DNA of 64,000 bases. Origin: Ophioceras dolichostomum. Taxonomy: Eukaryota; Ascomycota; Sordariomycetes; Magnaporthales; Ophioceraceae. The notes below the pieces were generated by a model. It was not told where the DNA came from. It saw only the letters and a list, made by a program, of their open reading frames with translations, and made no database searches. The position numbers were made by a program, and so were the translations under genes. The stretch covers positions 62,001 to 126,000 of the forward strand of contig PYST01000053.1 in the NCBI GenBank assembly GCA_003049485.1. Direction: 5' to 3'. Positions 21,749 to 33,564 of this stretch are shown piece after piece (positions within the stretch are counted from its first letter, which is position 1; each line of letters opens with the position of its first letter).

Positions 21749-23171
21749 AGCCTGGACGCGTTCATGGCTGGTAGCTCCTTAACATTCTTTCTGTACGCTC
21801 CTCGACATGGAGACGTTCATATTTGGGCCACCATCGCAACGTCGGGCCACACCGGACGAAACCGATGCCGGACGAATTCGGACCACCCACTCTAACCAAA
21901 CGATCGCAGCCGTATATGTGGTTCGTTGTTAAACACAAGGTACTTTGTACGCCTCCCATGACGGCCGACACCAACGCCATGGCATACGCTCGACCCTGGT
22001 CTTCGGGGCCAAAATCCTACGACAGATACCCTCGGATCCGTCGGACCTGCCGTTGCGAGCATGTCTGGCCGATATCTCCATTCCTAACGCGCCACATGTC
22101 CTCAGCATTTCTGTTGAGTATTAGGGATCTGTCAGTCACCAAGCATCAGTGGAAAAAGACCAGCCTCGCTCATGAACCTACCTACCTATTCTGAGTGGCG
22201 GATGAACGTCACGCCTCTCCTGCCAAGCTCACATTGCAGTGAGGGAGGATAGAGACGAGGCTCTTGAGCAAATAGCCCCCGCTGCAAGCGATGCTTTGCA
22301 AGGTCCAGGACCCTCGGGAAGCAGAGAACCTCATCTCGAGAGGAGAACAACCCACCTACGAGTGGCTGCATCAAACGAGCACATAAAATGCCTTGGCAAC
22401 CACATCGGTCAACCTTAGATCTAGTCACTTTTGTTTGATTTGATGCCTTTTTTCTGTAAACTAGCGGGAGTCTGGTATTCAATGGATATAGACAAACTCG
22501 TATTCTTCTTTGGCCTCCATGTTTGGCCCAACTGCCTACCTACGCTCTCGGAGTTGACTGGGTTCCTGCATCGATACAACTGAGGAGATCTTTTCTATCA
22601 TATCTCCCAAAAGATGCTCGGTTGCACATACCAATCAACTACCAAGTGCGTCAAGCATGGGTCGACTGCATACGATATCAGCTGCAGGTACCTACCTCGG
22701 GCTGGGCACCATCTGGTCCTTGGTGTGCTAAATCTCCCATCTCGGCACGTCATCGAGTTGAGTTTATGAGAGGCTGGGCCTCAGCGCCTAGCTCTTCTCC
22801 CGAGCCAGTCCGTCTGGATGAAAGAAAGAATTGAAAGGGTTTGATTAAACGCCTATATAATGCTCGCAAGCAGGGACTCCCACAGATATACAGAAGGTCA
22901 GGGTGGACACGACACGAAAATGAGAAGCAACAAGACAGCAGCAGAACAGAGAAAAGAGAACAACGGACTGCTATCCCTTGACATCAAGTCGGAAGGGCGA
23001 TGTGTAAATGTGGTGGTGGTAGTAGAGAAAGAAAAAAAACGCACTCAAGACACCTCCGCTCCATCCCAAGGACTACCGACGAGATTCCCTTTTCTGGTCA
23101 CTCCTTTCCCCTCCACAACGCTCTCGCCACGGGTTCTTTGGTTCCAGTTGTGAACCAAGGATCATTTCCCC

Positions 23172-23221
<50 letters not shown>

Positions 23222-23394
23222 TCTCTCCCTCTCTCTCTCTCTCTGCGAGACCAGGGAGAGAATACGCCCCGCTGCGAAAATTCCCAGGCAAAACAAGCGA
23301 GCGAAAAGGTGTGTGCAATGTTTGCTTGATCGTATGTGGTTCCCCAGGAAACAAACCGACAGAAAGACAGACAAAGGAAAGCTGCCCTGCTGCT
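21749..23394. other. Intergenic
   Basis: No gene supported. It separates two converging genes. A long CT microsatellite at 23175-23244 is listed separately. Confidence 0.5.
23175..23244. repeat. (CT)n microsatellite
   Basis: About 70 bases of near-perfect CT dinucleotides interrupted by two CCCT units. It lies about 150 nt downstream of the syntaxin stop codon, so it reads as (AG)n in the likely 3' UTR of that transcript. Confidence 0.9.
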
Positions 23395-25085
23395 TTATTG
23401 CGCCGCCGCCTCCCGACCACGGACCGCGACGCCGTTAAGCAAGTGCAAGGCCCTACCACCAGGCAGCACGACGCGCTTCGCCTTGCTGCCGGCCGCGAGG
23501 CTGTCGAGGGTGAACTTGCCGCCGACGTCAGCGCCGCTGCGGGCGACCTCGATGAAGTCGGCGATGGGCTGGCTGACGGGCGGGAGCTCGTTCGGGGCGA
23601 GGAAGTAGCGGCGCTCGAGGGGGGCCAGGCCGGGGGCCTCGAGCCATCGCTTGTTGGTGACGGGCTTGTTGATGACCGTGAAGTAAATGGCAACGATGGC
23701 GGCGACGATGACAACAATGGCGACTGTTGCAGGAAGAGAGAGAAGAGAATCATTAGTATTACTGTACTTCAGGAGGAGATGCAGAATAGCCAGATACGGG
23801 GTAATAAGGGGCCTCAGGTCAGGCGAGCACTCACCAACAATGCCAAGGCAGATCCACTTCTTCTTGCGCGTCTTCTTGGCCGTGTCCGTCGCGATCGCGA
23901 TCTCGTTGTTTCCCTTGTCGAGGTTCTCGACGACCTCCTCGCCCTTGCGCTCGATCTCGCGCACCTGCACGTCCTGCTGGACGATGAGCTGGTCGAGCTG
24001 CTCGAACAGCTGGGCGAGCTCGATGACCTGCTTCTCGATCTCCTCGAACTGCTCGCGCCGCGACCTGACGTTGCCGAGCACGGTCTGGCCGCCCTGGATG
24101 CGGCTGTTGAGCAGGGCCTGCTGGAACACGCCGTCCTGCTCCTCGGGGCTCCTGTTGATGAAGTCGTTGATCTCGGCCTGCGTGGCGTTGGGGTTCGCGA
24201 TCTTGTACTGGCGCCCCATCTTCTCGTTGGACCGCTGGCGGTAGTCGCGCTCGAGCTGCTGGAAGTCCAGGATGGCCGCCTTGATCGCGCGGTCGACGCG
24301 GTTGACCTGGCCCGAGTTCTTGGGCAGGTCGGCCTCGGGCTTCTTCGACTTAATCTTGCGCACCTGCTGCGTCAACTCGCGGTACTCGTCCATGATCTGC
24401 TTCGACAGCCGGTCGATGTCCATCAGGATCGAGGTCTCGTCCCGGGCCGCCTCGTTGATCGATCGGTCCATCAGCACCCGCAGCTGCGCGAGGGTGTTAC
24501 CAGTGAGCTGGCTGATACGGCCACTAATCCGCTCGCACTCGTTGATGATGTAGTTCGGGTCTTGTTGGGCGAACGAGCTCGCATTCTGCGCCAGGGACGC
24601 CATCTCGACATTGTTGGCTTGTCACACACGCACATGTTAGCTCTATCGTCGCTAGGCCATACCTGGATGAGGAGATATCGGCGAATGCCACGACGCCCCG
24701 GGTAACCGCAAGCCATCGACGACATCTCGAGTATCCCCGTTCGGTTCGCGCATCTCAGCACATCTCGGCACTTACATCCATAATCATCGCGTCCCATTGA
24801 CGGGCTCGCGTAGGCATTGGGTGACGCGCCAGGCCGAGGGCTCTGACCGAACTGCCCCACAGGAGGGCGTGATGGTGCCGGGGAGTTGTAGGACCCAGCT
24901 GCTGGCGAGCCATACTGGCTGCCACCGCCCCCGTAGCCACCGCCTTGTGAGCTAAACGACCCTTGCTGGTTGTATGATTGGCCGTAGCCGCCAGACTGGT
25001 TGTTGTTGTATGATTGCCCATAACCACCGCCACCACCGCCGCCGCGCTGGTCGAACGGGTTAGGTTGTCCACCGTATCTATCCAT
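23395..25085 (-). CDS. SSO1: Sso1/2-type plasma-membrane syntaxin (Qa-SNARE)
   Basis: Exons 24776-25085, 23835-24617 and 23395-23723; introns 24618-24775 (GTAAGT/AAG) and 23724-23834 (GTGAGT/CAG); 473 residues. The N-terminus is Gly/Gln/Tyr/Ser-rich. It is followed by the Habc helices, the Qa SNARE motif (LFEQLDQLIVQQDVQVREIE, central Gln in VQQD) and basic TRKKKW before the transmembrane helix CLGIVVAIVVIVAAIVAIYF. Sso proteins pair with Sec9 and Snc to fuse secretory vesicles with the plasma membrane. Unusually, about 90 G/C3-biased codons follow the membrane helix, predicting a long outside tail. An alternative 5' end (MSQSR exon near 25225 with a GTTAGT donor, spliced at 25081) would replace the first three residues (MDR) with MSQSR. 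Confidence 0.88.
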
Positions 25086-28000
25086 TGGGTGCAGTCAGCG
25101 TGTGTCCGTCCGTCGCGCGAGTCGTCCGTCATTGGACATATAACAATGATAGTAACAAGGTTATGGGGGGCCATGGGTCGTCGGGGGTGGTCGAGGGACG
25201 GCGTAAACTAACCGGGACTGGCTCATGTTGTTAGCATCTAGTGTCAATCAAAACAGTGTGATAAAGAAAATGAATATCGCACGATGCTATTTCGTGACGA
25301 AGTGAAGAATGGCAAAATCGAATTGCTGTTGTCCTCTCCTGCTCAGAGGAGGAAGAAAGCTCGAAACTGCTTCATTGTAGACCCACTCGGTTCCATCGTT
25401 GAAACAGAGCGAAGGATAAGGGGTGAAACTCACCATTGTGAGGTGAAGGCAAAGAAAACTGGCAGACGACGAGGTCGCGGCCGACTGAGCTTTCTCTCAG
25501 CGGACTTCTGGCTGCCTCTTGTCTGAGTTCTTGATGGTGCCCTTGTTACTCCCACTTAGAGGCCTTCAGAGGCCCAAAGACGAGGAATTGCGTGTACTGT
25601 GCGAAGGAAAGAATGGTGAGAGAAAGGCAGGGGGCAAAGATCCCAAAAGAAAAACCTGACTCGATCGATATGATAGATGTTGATGGAGGAGATTGAAAAA
25701 AAAATCAGGAAGAACTGGACGAGGAGATTCTAAGGGAATGGAGGTGGATGAGGACAAAAAGGAAAAGAGCTGGTGATGAATGGACGAGAAAGAATGGGAG
25801 GCGTTGGCTGATGATGGAAGGAAGCGTGCCCCGAGTCTGAAAGGGAGCGCAGAAAAGTGAAGTGTTTGGCCACTGAGCGTCCGTGGCTTGGCCGAATGGT
25901 GTGGACGGTGGACTGGGGCCAAGAGGGACCGGCCTGGAATGAGTTTCTGGATGGCCCTTTATTAACAATGATACCTCTTGGCCCCACAGTCGCGCCGCAA
26001 TCTGCGCGAGGTTGATCTGCCAAGGCCAAGTCCTCCCGGATAAGCAATCTGGGCGAGAAAAGACCCTTGCTGAGGTTGCGGAAGGGTCTTCCTGTCGCTT
26101 CTTGCAGGGGCCGGACCCATGCTGCTACGCTATCTGCCGCTACAAGCTTTCGACTTTCAGCAGTCATTTTCTTGGATCATCCAGTCAACTCGTTCATCTC
26201 TGGAGCTGCTATCATTTTTCGCCATAATCAAAATTGGGCCGTCAACTCGTCACGAGGTAGGCTCGATTTCGCTTTCTTGGAGATAGATTCATGTAGCGAA
26301 AGAGAGAGAGAGAGATAGAGAGTGTGTGTCTGCAAGACCGTTCGCCGTTGAGCAGGACTGCCGAAGGACAACATGGGCAGAGTTTCCAACGAGCCCAGCC
26401 CATGCCGTCCATGCTAGGGGCGCCCAAAGCGGCTGATGAGCGGTTTGGTGGGACACACGACTCATCCGACTCTTTGTCGGTTTCAAAAAGCTCTCCAATG
26501 GGTCGGATCGACGGGACAGCAGACGATGATGATATGGCTGAGAGCCGATTTGAGAACTATGTCCTCTTTGAGCCAAGAAGAGACTGTCTGGCATAACAGC
26601 CCGTAATAATTCTCCGACAGCAAGTCTGTCTCTATCTGACAGTCAGCGAGAACTGAGAAGAGCCGTCAAGCTCTTACTGTATGTATTACGGCACTACTAT
26701 CAACTTGGTAGGTGCTAGTTGGGATGTGGTGAACCAGTTTGCGGCAAGCTGAGGAGGCCTTCAGCTAGCGATTTCAATATTGCTTAAATATCCTTGGCCT
26801 TGTCTTGCCCTGTTGGTGGCGTCGCCGCACTGTTTGGTCTCCTTTTTCCGCCTCGAGAAACCATCTCAACGGATGATTCGAACCCAGCTGACGTGCGATT
26901 TTCCCATCGTCCATCCACGCAACTCTTTTCGTATACTGATTGTCCAAATTCTCACCAGACTGTGACGGAAACAAGGACGCCCGAACAGCAGTAAAATGCA
27001 ACCGAATGCAGTCAGCTCATGCAGACCAGACTGTATTTGTGGCGAACTAGAGGGAGACTATTATCTCAGCCCTCCCTTTCAGCAGCCTTCAGCCCCCAAT
27101 CTAACTCCATTCAGGTCGGTCGGGCAGCGCAAATGCGCGCAGGGTCTTGCAAGTTCCAGAGTCCCTCTTCGGTGGTCAAGGCCCGGGGGCAAAGAGGGGA
27201 GAGACGGGAGAGAATGGATCGAGGAGATAACGGGGGACGGAGCGGATTCCCGAGTGAAATGCGTTCATCTCTTTTTTTTTTTTACGACGATGAGTCTTTG
27301 TTGTGGATGAGTCTATTTCAGGTCCCCAACGGCTGGCCGCTCTCGCCTGTAACGAACTGGACCTGGCCGTGCATCCAGACCATCTCCACACCTCCAAACC
27401 ATCGTGCCGCACTAGGCCCAAATGGTGGCGCTGGAGAATGAGGATGGAAGCTGGGAATCCCGTTCCCGCTCCCGAGTCCGGGGAAGCTCCCAGCAGTATC
27501 GGCCTCATGCCGCATCGTCGGGTGTCACCACGAGCTCGACAAGGGAAACAGGTCTACTTTTCATTCATGCTTCCTCCATTGTCCATTTTCGTTTCTCCGT
27601 GGTGGCTTCTCGACTACAACTCTCAGAGTGTCCCACCAGGGATTCGTCCTGTTCTCAGCAAGGAAAAGCCTCGACTTTTCGAAACCCTGACGCACAGCTC
27701 CCATCCCAGTTGCAAAACGCCAATAGTTGGGGAACGATTGGCGATCTTTGATGCTCGGTTCGCACCACCCGCACGGCATGTTGAGGACCACGGAGGATAT
27801 GGCAGACTAGAAAATCCATAGAAATAAAAGGAGGCGGAGTTGGTTGGGGAAGTGGTCAAACTATCAAACCAGCAGACCCCAGCGAACCTAAGCATAGTCT
27901 TCCCATCGAATGACACGCCGTATCTCTCTCTACCGAGTACCTGAGCCTTACCTAGCACTTCTTATTATGATGTAAAAGTCGCCCCGTACGAAATATTTCC

Positions 28001-28101
28001 GGGTACCATCCGCCGACGATCAAGCTCTGACGCCTGTAAACTCCTCCAAAAAGCCCCACATCCCAGAGAAACACCGTCCACGGTCGCCTCGTTTTCCGGG
28101 T
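25086..28101. other. 3-kb region without recognised genes
   Basis: I find no convincing codon bias or protein motif on either strand. The open frames at 25284-25526, 25730-26167(-), 27303-27821 and 27623-27958(-) are short and low-bias. A GA dinucleotide run lies at 26301-26320 and a T-run near 27273-27284. Confidence 0.5.
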
Positions 28102-29359
28102 TTACACAACCGCGTACGCTGCCGCGTAGCTAACACTAGAGTCATGCACCGCCTCGACGAGGCTGCTGCGGTCGTAGTTGACGAATGTAAAAACGCAATC
28201 GCCCTTCTTCTCCTTCTCGTCATCCTCCTCATCCTCCTCCTGTTGATCCTCCTTCTTTCCTCCCTCCCTCTCCTTCTTCAGCGCCTCCAGCGCCGCCATG
28301 ACCACGCCGATCGGGTGTCGGCCGCACACCGTGTTGTTCGTAACCTTGAGGTTGTCGACGAAGGCGTCGTGGCTGCCGGACTCGATGGCGTCCATAGCCA
28401 GGTGGTCCAGCGCGTAGATGCTCACGTGGATGGGTACGGGGGGGGACGTGGTCAGCTTCGGCAGTCCGCCGGCGAGGATCGACGGACCTCCTTCCAGGGG
28501 GTCCCCCCCGCGGCGGTTGGACCGCGACAGGTTGCGCAGCGAAGCGACCGTGCCGTTGGGCGTGTAGGCCACGTAGCTGAAGCGGGCGCCCCAGTGGCAG
28601 AAGTCGGAGCTGACGACGAAACGGTTGGCCGGGTCGCGCAGGTAGGGGAGCAGGAGCTCGCCGAAGGCCCGCTCGGCGTCGCGCTTGTTGTCGCCGACCA
28701 GGATGGGCACGATGGGCGGCCACATCGTCTCAGCAGTGTTGTTCTTGCCGAAGGTCTCGGCCATCCGGAAAGCGAGGTAGGGGAGGTGCATCTCGAGGCT
28801 GTGCTCGTTCTCGTCGCGGCCGCGCGGGATGTCGGCGAACTTGCCGGTTTGTCTTAGCTCCTCAACGGTCTGGACGTCGACGCGCAGGTCGCCCAGGGGG
28901 GTGGCGTAGTTCGCGAACGTGCTCAGCGCGCAGCCGGAGAGGTAGTATGTGTGAGACGGCCCCAGGACGAAGACGCGCTTCGCGCCGCTCAGGTCGAGGA
29001 CCTTGTAGGCCCAGGCCGCGCAGGGCCCTGAGTAGCTGTAGCCTGCATGCCTGTAGTGCAGAGGCGGTGGTGAGGAAAGGAATCCAAACGATCAGCTAAG
29101 CTGCCAGCCGCACTGGTGTTTTGGAGACAGCCAAACGACGTTCAGAGCGCCGTTTTCAAAGGAAGGCAAGAACCAAAAGCTACAGGAAAGGAATGATTCC
29201 TTACGGCGCAATGATGGCTCTGGCACCTTTGATAGGCAAGTCACTGTCGTTGATCTGGTCGGGCACGTTGGACAAGTGGTGTTCCAACTCGACCGACAGC
29301 GACTCGTCGTTGTCGACGTACCAAGACCCCGCATGCGTAGCCCGCCTCGTGCCTGACAT
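28102..29359 (-). CDS. MEMO1 family protein
   Basis: Exon 1 is 29205-29359 and exon 2 is 28102-29050, with an intron at 29051-29204 (GTAAGG/CAG). The product is 367 residues. Family hallmarks in order: MSGTRRATHAGSWY, GARAIIAPHAGYSYSG (conserved HAGY), RVFVLGPSHTYYLSG, ENEHSLEMHLPYLAF and FCHWGARFSY. MEMO proteins share the fold of class III extradiol dioxygenases; the conserved His residues bind metal, and animal MEMO1 is tied to redox and copper/iron handling. Yeast has one homologue (Mho1). An acidic/lysine-rich insertion of about 35 residues (KKEDQQEEDEEDDEKEKKG) sits before the last conserved block FVNYDRSS; it is encoded by a GA-rich stretch (28191-28265). Confidence 0.93.
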
Positions 29360-29865
29360 CGTTCGTCAGGTCAAATGATACCAATCCCGTGAGCAGCTTG
29401 GTTCAATCTGATTTTGATCTGCCGGAGTCCTGAGGAAAGGTTGAGGGGATGTTGTGTAGTGATTGTCAGGTCTGAGAAGGAATTATGATTTGTCGTTGGG
29501 TTCAAGTCTAGATTGCTGCCTCGCCTCTGCTCTGATCCATTGAGAAGCTTGAGCTTGAGCTTGCTTGCCTTGTCCAAGCTTGCCGCTGCGTGGTCACATC
29601 ACTGCCTGCCCCTCCTCCATACTCCTACCCCTCAGGCACCACACCCACCGCCGCAACATGGAACACGCGCCATGCGGGGCAATGGGGAATTCCCAGTAAC
29701 AACCACATGGCTCTCAACCAAATATTGGGGCAATTCAAATGTCGGAAAGATAAAATGGTTATGCCTAATGAAAATGCTACGAAGTGAATCTCCCTAGTAT
29801 TCCCGGAAACAACCGTTCAATCGCTTATTCTATCAGTCTTCGGAACCGAGGCTCTTCCAAGTGTC
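29360..29865. other. Intergenic
   Basis: No gene supported between MEMO1 and the GT8 gene, which are in the same orientation. Confidence 0.5.
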
Positions 29866-30807
29866 TCAAGAAAACTCATCATCAACCCCCTTGGCCCTTT
29901 CTGCCGTCTTCCGCTCCTTATTCGCCTCAGCCCACCACGCGTGCGTCTCGTCCTTGCTGGTGCTGTCACCGTTCTCGTCCAGATCATCCCAGGGATTCGG
30001 CGTCAGGATGTAGTGGACGTTCTTGACCTGGTCGTCCCTCCAGATATGATCGTGCACCCCCTCCCACCGGAGCGTCTTGAGCGCATTGTAGACGTACGGG
30101 AGAGCCACCCAACGGCCGGTGAAGAGGTTCGAGAGCAGAGACTGGTCGGCGAAGTCAAGGTCGGCGGCGTTGTCCTCCATATAGTCGACGATCTGCTGGA
30201 ACACTTCTTTGGAAGGGTTGACGACCTGCAGCCCGCCGTTGATGATGGGGAGTGGCACTGACGACGGATCGGCACCCTCGGACTGCGCTTTCTCCGGAGT
30301 CCCGTGCTGCGCCGTGAAGGCGCAGTTGGACGGCACCCAGTCGCGTGGGTATTGCGGCTTCTTCAGTGGGTTGCAGGTGCAGGCGTAGCTGGCGGCGAAG
30401 ACCCTCTTGGAGTCCGGCCCTCCCGCAGCGGCGATGGCCGGCGCGTCCAGCTCAAGCTCCATCAGCTCGTCCATGTTCTGTAGGACCAGCATGTCCGAGT
30501 CGAGCTGCACGACCCGGTCGTACGCGGTGAGCGAAAACGGTGTGAGCTTGCTCCAGCAGTCATAGAACCTTGGGTCCGCGCTGTAGTCACGGGTCGACTT
30601 GGTCGGCAGGAGGTACTCGATCCGCTGGGCCGGGATGCCGCGACGCTCCAGCGCAGCACGCCCGCTCTCAGGGAATGTGTCCGTATAAAGAGCCACGAGA
30701 GGGTATTTGGAGTTGTTCTTGCGCAGCGAATAGTCCAGCGTGAAAAGTCCCTCTAGGTAGTCCAGATTGGTAATCAAGGTCGTCCAGACCCGTTTGCCGT
30801 CGGCCAT
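29866..30807 (-). CDS. GT8-family glycosyltransferase (glycogenin/galactinol-synthase-like)
   Basis: A single exon of 313 residues starting MADGKRVWTTLITNLDYLEG. GT8 features: LVALYTD for the nucleotide-sugar pocket, metal-binding QLDSDMLVL (DxD at 103-105), PIINGGLQVVNPS, DQSLLSNLF, and HYILTPNPWD near the C-terminus. Such enzymes use a UDP-sugar and retain anomeric configuration. Fungal members are annotated as glycogenin- or galactinol-synthase-like, but the acceptor cannot be told from sequence. No signal peptide or membrane segment is visible, so it is probably cytosolic. The C-terminus is charged (ANKERKTAERAKG). The protein lacks the long tail of true glycogenins. Confidence 0.9.
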   Translation of the reverse strand: MADGKRVWTTLITNLDYLEGLFTLDYSLRKNNSKYPLVALYTDTFPESGRAALERRGIPAQRIEYLLPTKSTRDYSADPRFYDCWSKLTPFSLTAYDRVVQLDSDMLVLQNMDELMELELDAPAIAAAGGPDSKRVFAASYACTCNPLKKPQYPRDWVPSNCAFTAQHGTPEKAQSEGADPSSVPLPIINGGLQVVNPSKEVFQQIVDYMEDNAADLDFADQSLLSNLFTGRWVALPYVYNALKTLRWEGVHDHIWRDDQVKNVHYILTPNPWDDLDENGDSTSKDETHAWWAEANKERKTAERAKGVDDEFS

Positions 30808-32198
30808 GATTGCGGTCGGACTTTCACTTTCCCGGAACTCTTGGCTCGCGTTTTGTCCACCTTGCTTGGAACGGCCGGCGAAGAAGTAACAAGGAGGTTT
30901 TGGTCCGCTGTGAGGCTTTTAAGTTGAGGGGAAGCGATTCAGCATTCTTTGCCAGGAAGGAAAGAATCGCATCCGACAAAAGTGGGAATCGGAGATGGAC
31001 CAGTGCTCCGGCGATGATTCTCGGGCGCGAGCTGACCTCCGCACTGGCTAAGAGATGGGACTACTAGGTGAGTCACTATGGACTGAATGACGGATTGTTC
31101 ACCGCGTCCTGTCGGACTGCGATCGGACTGCTCTCAAGTACGAAATACGGATCCGACGTACCCAGAGTGACCGTCACGACCGGTGTCTGGGGCCCGGACT
31201 CTCCGTTAGCCGCCTCTGGCGCTTTGTGCTGCGTTACCAAACAGCAAGGCCATGTGAACTTGAAAAACCACGTGGGGCGAGTCATTTATCCAGCTCGTTT
31301 TCTGCATGACACCAACTCGCACGCCATCGCCTAGGGCTATTATTTTCCATTTGCATGTATCGAGTGGCCGGTGCAATGAATATCGCCGGTAGTTGATAGA
31401 AGCTACTAGCTGCAAAGCATATGTGTGAGGGGACTAGAGAAGCACTGCGAGCCGAAAATGGCCGTCAACAATCGCCACATCCCGAGAGCTGCCTCAGTCA
31501 CATGCGCTTACACGTACCATATTGCTACTACTAAATGCGCATCGATTCTTTTCCTGTTGGATTCGAAGCAAAGCGAATCTTATGCGGGTTGGGTTATGTG
31601 CCAAACAAGACGGACTATAGAAAATGTTTTGGAGTTGCAGGGAAGCTTTTGTGCAACCTAATGTGCACCAGCATGTGCGTTTAGAAGACAATATTCACTT
31701 ATCTTAGAGGGGGGATGCAAGAAACAAGGCTATGAAAACGGCTTTCATCCCACCAGGCTACTAGACCAGCAAGAGGTTGTGATGTGCTCACTTTTTCACT
31801 ATGTCGACACCTATGTTTGGCAACGAACGAAGTCCCCCCATTCGTCCTCATCTCTCCCATGCTCTCGCACACAACCAGCACAATCATTGGCAGCACCTAT
31901 TTCCGAAGACGGGAAGCGAATAGGTAAACTGATCAAATAGCCCATTCATAAGCCCTACTCTTTGATACTCTCCATCACTATAATTTCCAACAATGAAGCT
32001 GTTACTGAAAAAAGTGAAAATCTCTATCTGTAAGGCTTGTGATATTTGCCGAGGGTATTTAAGGTGCCGTTGCCTCAGCTTTTCTGCAGACACTCGAGCT
32101 AAGAGATCCTTCTTCTCAAGCTACCTACTCCGCAACTGAACACTACGACCAATCCCTAGCCAGATCATCACCGCTCAAGTACATCACGCTTGAACACT
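30808..32198. other. Intergenic
   Basis: No gene supported between the divergent GT8 and BTB genes; it must contain both promoters. Short open frames here lack codon bias. Confidence 0.5.
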
Positions 32199-33564
32199 AT
32201 GGCCATCACGAGGCACATACTCGATCCTGAATGGGACGTCTTGCTCACTATAAAGAGGTCTGACGTGGACCGCTCCCAAGCCGAAGATAAAGATCCGACC
32301 GGGCAAGCCAGTCAGAAGAACAAAGCCTTGCACGGCCACAAAGAACGTCCGTCAAATTTCATGTGCTATTTTCTTGAGGAAGAGGTCCACTTCGTCGTGT
32401 CCTCGAAGCACTTGAGTCTAGCATCCCCCGTCTTCAAGGTCATGTTGGAGGGGGGCTGGCAGGAGAGCCAGGTCCAGAACGACGGCTACCGCCACATCGA
32501 AATGGAGGGCTGGCTTCCGGCGGCCATGCTCATCGTGATGCGGGCGATCCACAGCCAGACCACCGAGATCCCCCGCACGTCCGAGTTTCGCCTCGTGCTA
32601 CACGTCGCCCTCCTTGTGGACTACTACGACTGCCTCGAGTCCGTTCGTTTTGTCGGCGCGACTTGGATGAGGGACCTCAGGCTTCACGAGAAGGACTGGC
32701 GGCAGATGGGAGTAATGTGGGATGAAGAACACAACCTGGTCATGCACATGTTCATCGCGTGGGCCTTTCGGGACGACCAGGTGTTCGAGAACATGACGAA
32801 CAGGGCCATCAGCCTGAGTCACAAACCGCTGAGCAACTGCGGCTTCCCGCTTCCGGCTGAAATACTCGGTAAGTGTTATTCAGGGGTATTCAGGGGTAGT
32901 TGTTTAAATTCTCGACCTTCCCAACCTAGACCAGACTCTCTTCAAACCACTAACCGCCACGCCAATCTTGTGTGCTAACCGTATATCTTGCTCCTTATTA
33001 ACAGAGGAAGTCAACGACCAGCGCCTGAAGCGCCTTCATTTCATCACTGGCACCCTGTGCAAAGCCGAGGACCGACTCGCAAACGACTTCGCGAGCGAGA
33101 ACTGCAGCATCGAGTGCAGGATGATGCACCTCGGATATCTGAGCCGTGCCATGTGGCAGGTCGGCCTCGCTCACCCCAAGCCCCCCACAGCGGGAGAGGA
33201 GGAGCCCAAGCATAAATACGACTTGTGCGACGTGCTAGAGGCGTTAGAACATATGACACCAGAGGACAAGATAGCGCCTCGTGCACCGGTACTATAGTGC
33301 TGCGGCATGCCGCACTGCCCGATCGCGCGAAGGATGAACGTCTTGCGTCGGCTCGGGGAGTGGTGCAGGGCGGGGCTCAGGTTCAGAGACTTCTCGCCTC
33401 CCTGGCTCAAGCGGTTTGATCGCTCAGCCGAAGATGACCCCTTGTTGGAGATCGGCGAGAAGTGGCGTGTCAAGGCCACTGGGGATTTGGTCCCCATCCT
33501 CCCTGAAGAGCCTTGGGCTTTCGACGATGTCCCTAAGAACTTTCCCACCTATCACAACTGGTAG
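32199..33564 (+). CDS. BTB/POZ-domain protein interrupted by in-frame TAG
   Basis: Exon 1 is 32199-32868, with an intron at 32869-33004 (GTAAGT donor, GCTAAC branch, CAG acceptor). Exon 2 begins at 33005. The BTB fold is seen in VHFVVSSKHLSLASPVFKVML, EMEGWLPAAMLIVMRAIHSQ and LVLHVALLVDYYDCLESVRF. The first stop is TAG at 33295-33297 (320 residues). The same frame then stays open with clear G/C3 bias for another 88 codons (33298-33561, with CCGMPHCPIARRMNVLRRLG and FRDFSPPWLKRFD) to a second TAG at 33562. In related fungal BTB proteins a Cys/Gly-containing C-terminal block of this sort is part of the protein, so I extend the feature over it. Fungal BTB proteins of this type are of unknown role, perhaps protein-protein adaptors. 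Confidence 0.8.

Noticed and set aside
23311..24705. 464-residue open frame on the + strand
   Set aside because: Antisense of the syntaxin gene; LLEQLGELDDLLLDLLELL-type sequence is the usual mirror of G/C3-rich coding DNA.
25730..26167. 145-residue minus-strand frame upstream of syntaxin
   Set aside because: Pro/Ser/Phe-rich low-complexity translation of a purine-rich promoter or 5' UTR.
26870..26900. GATTCGAACCC, looks like a tRNA T-arm on the minus strand
   Set aside because: No T-stem pairing, acceptor stem or anticodon arm around it.
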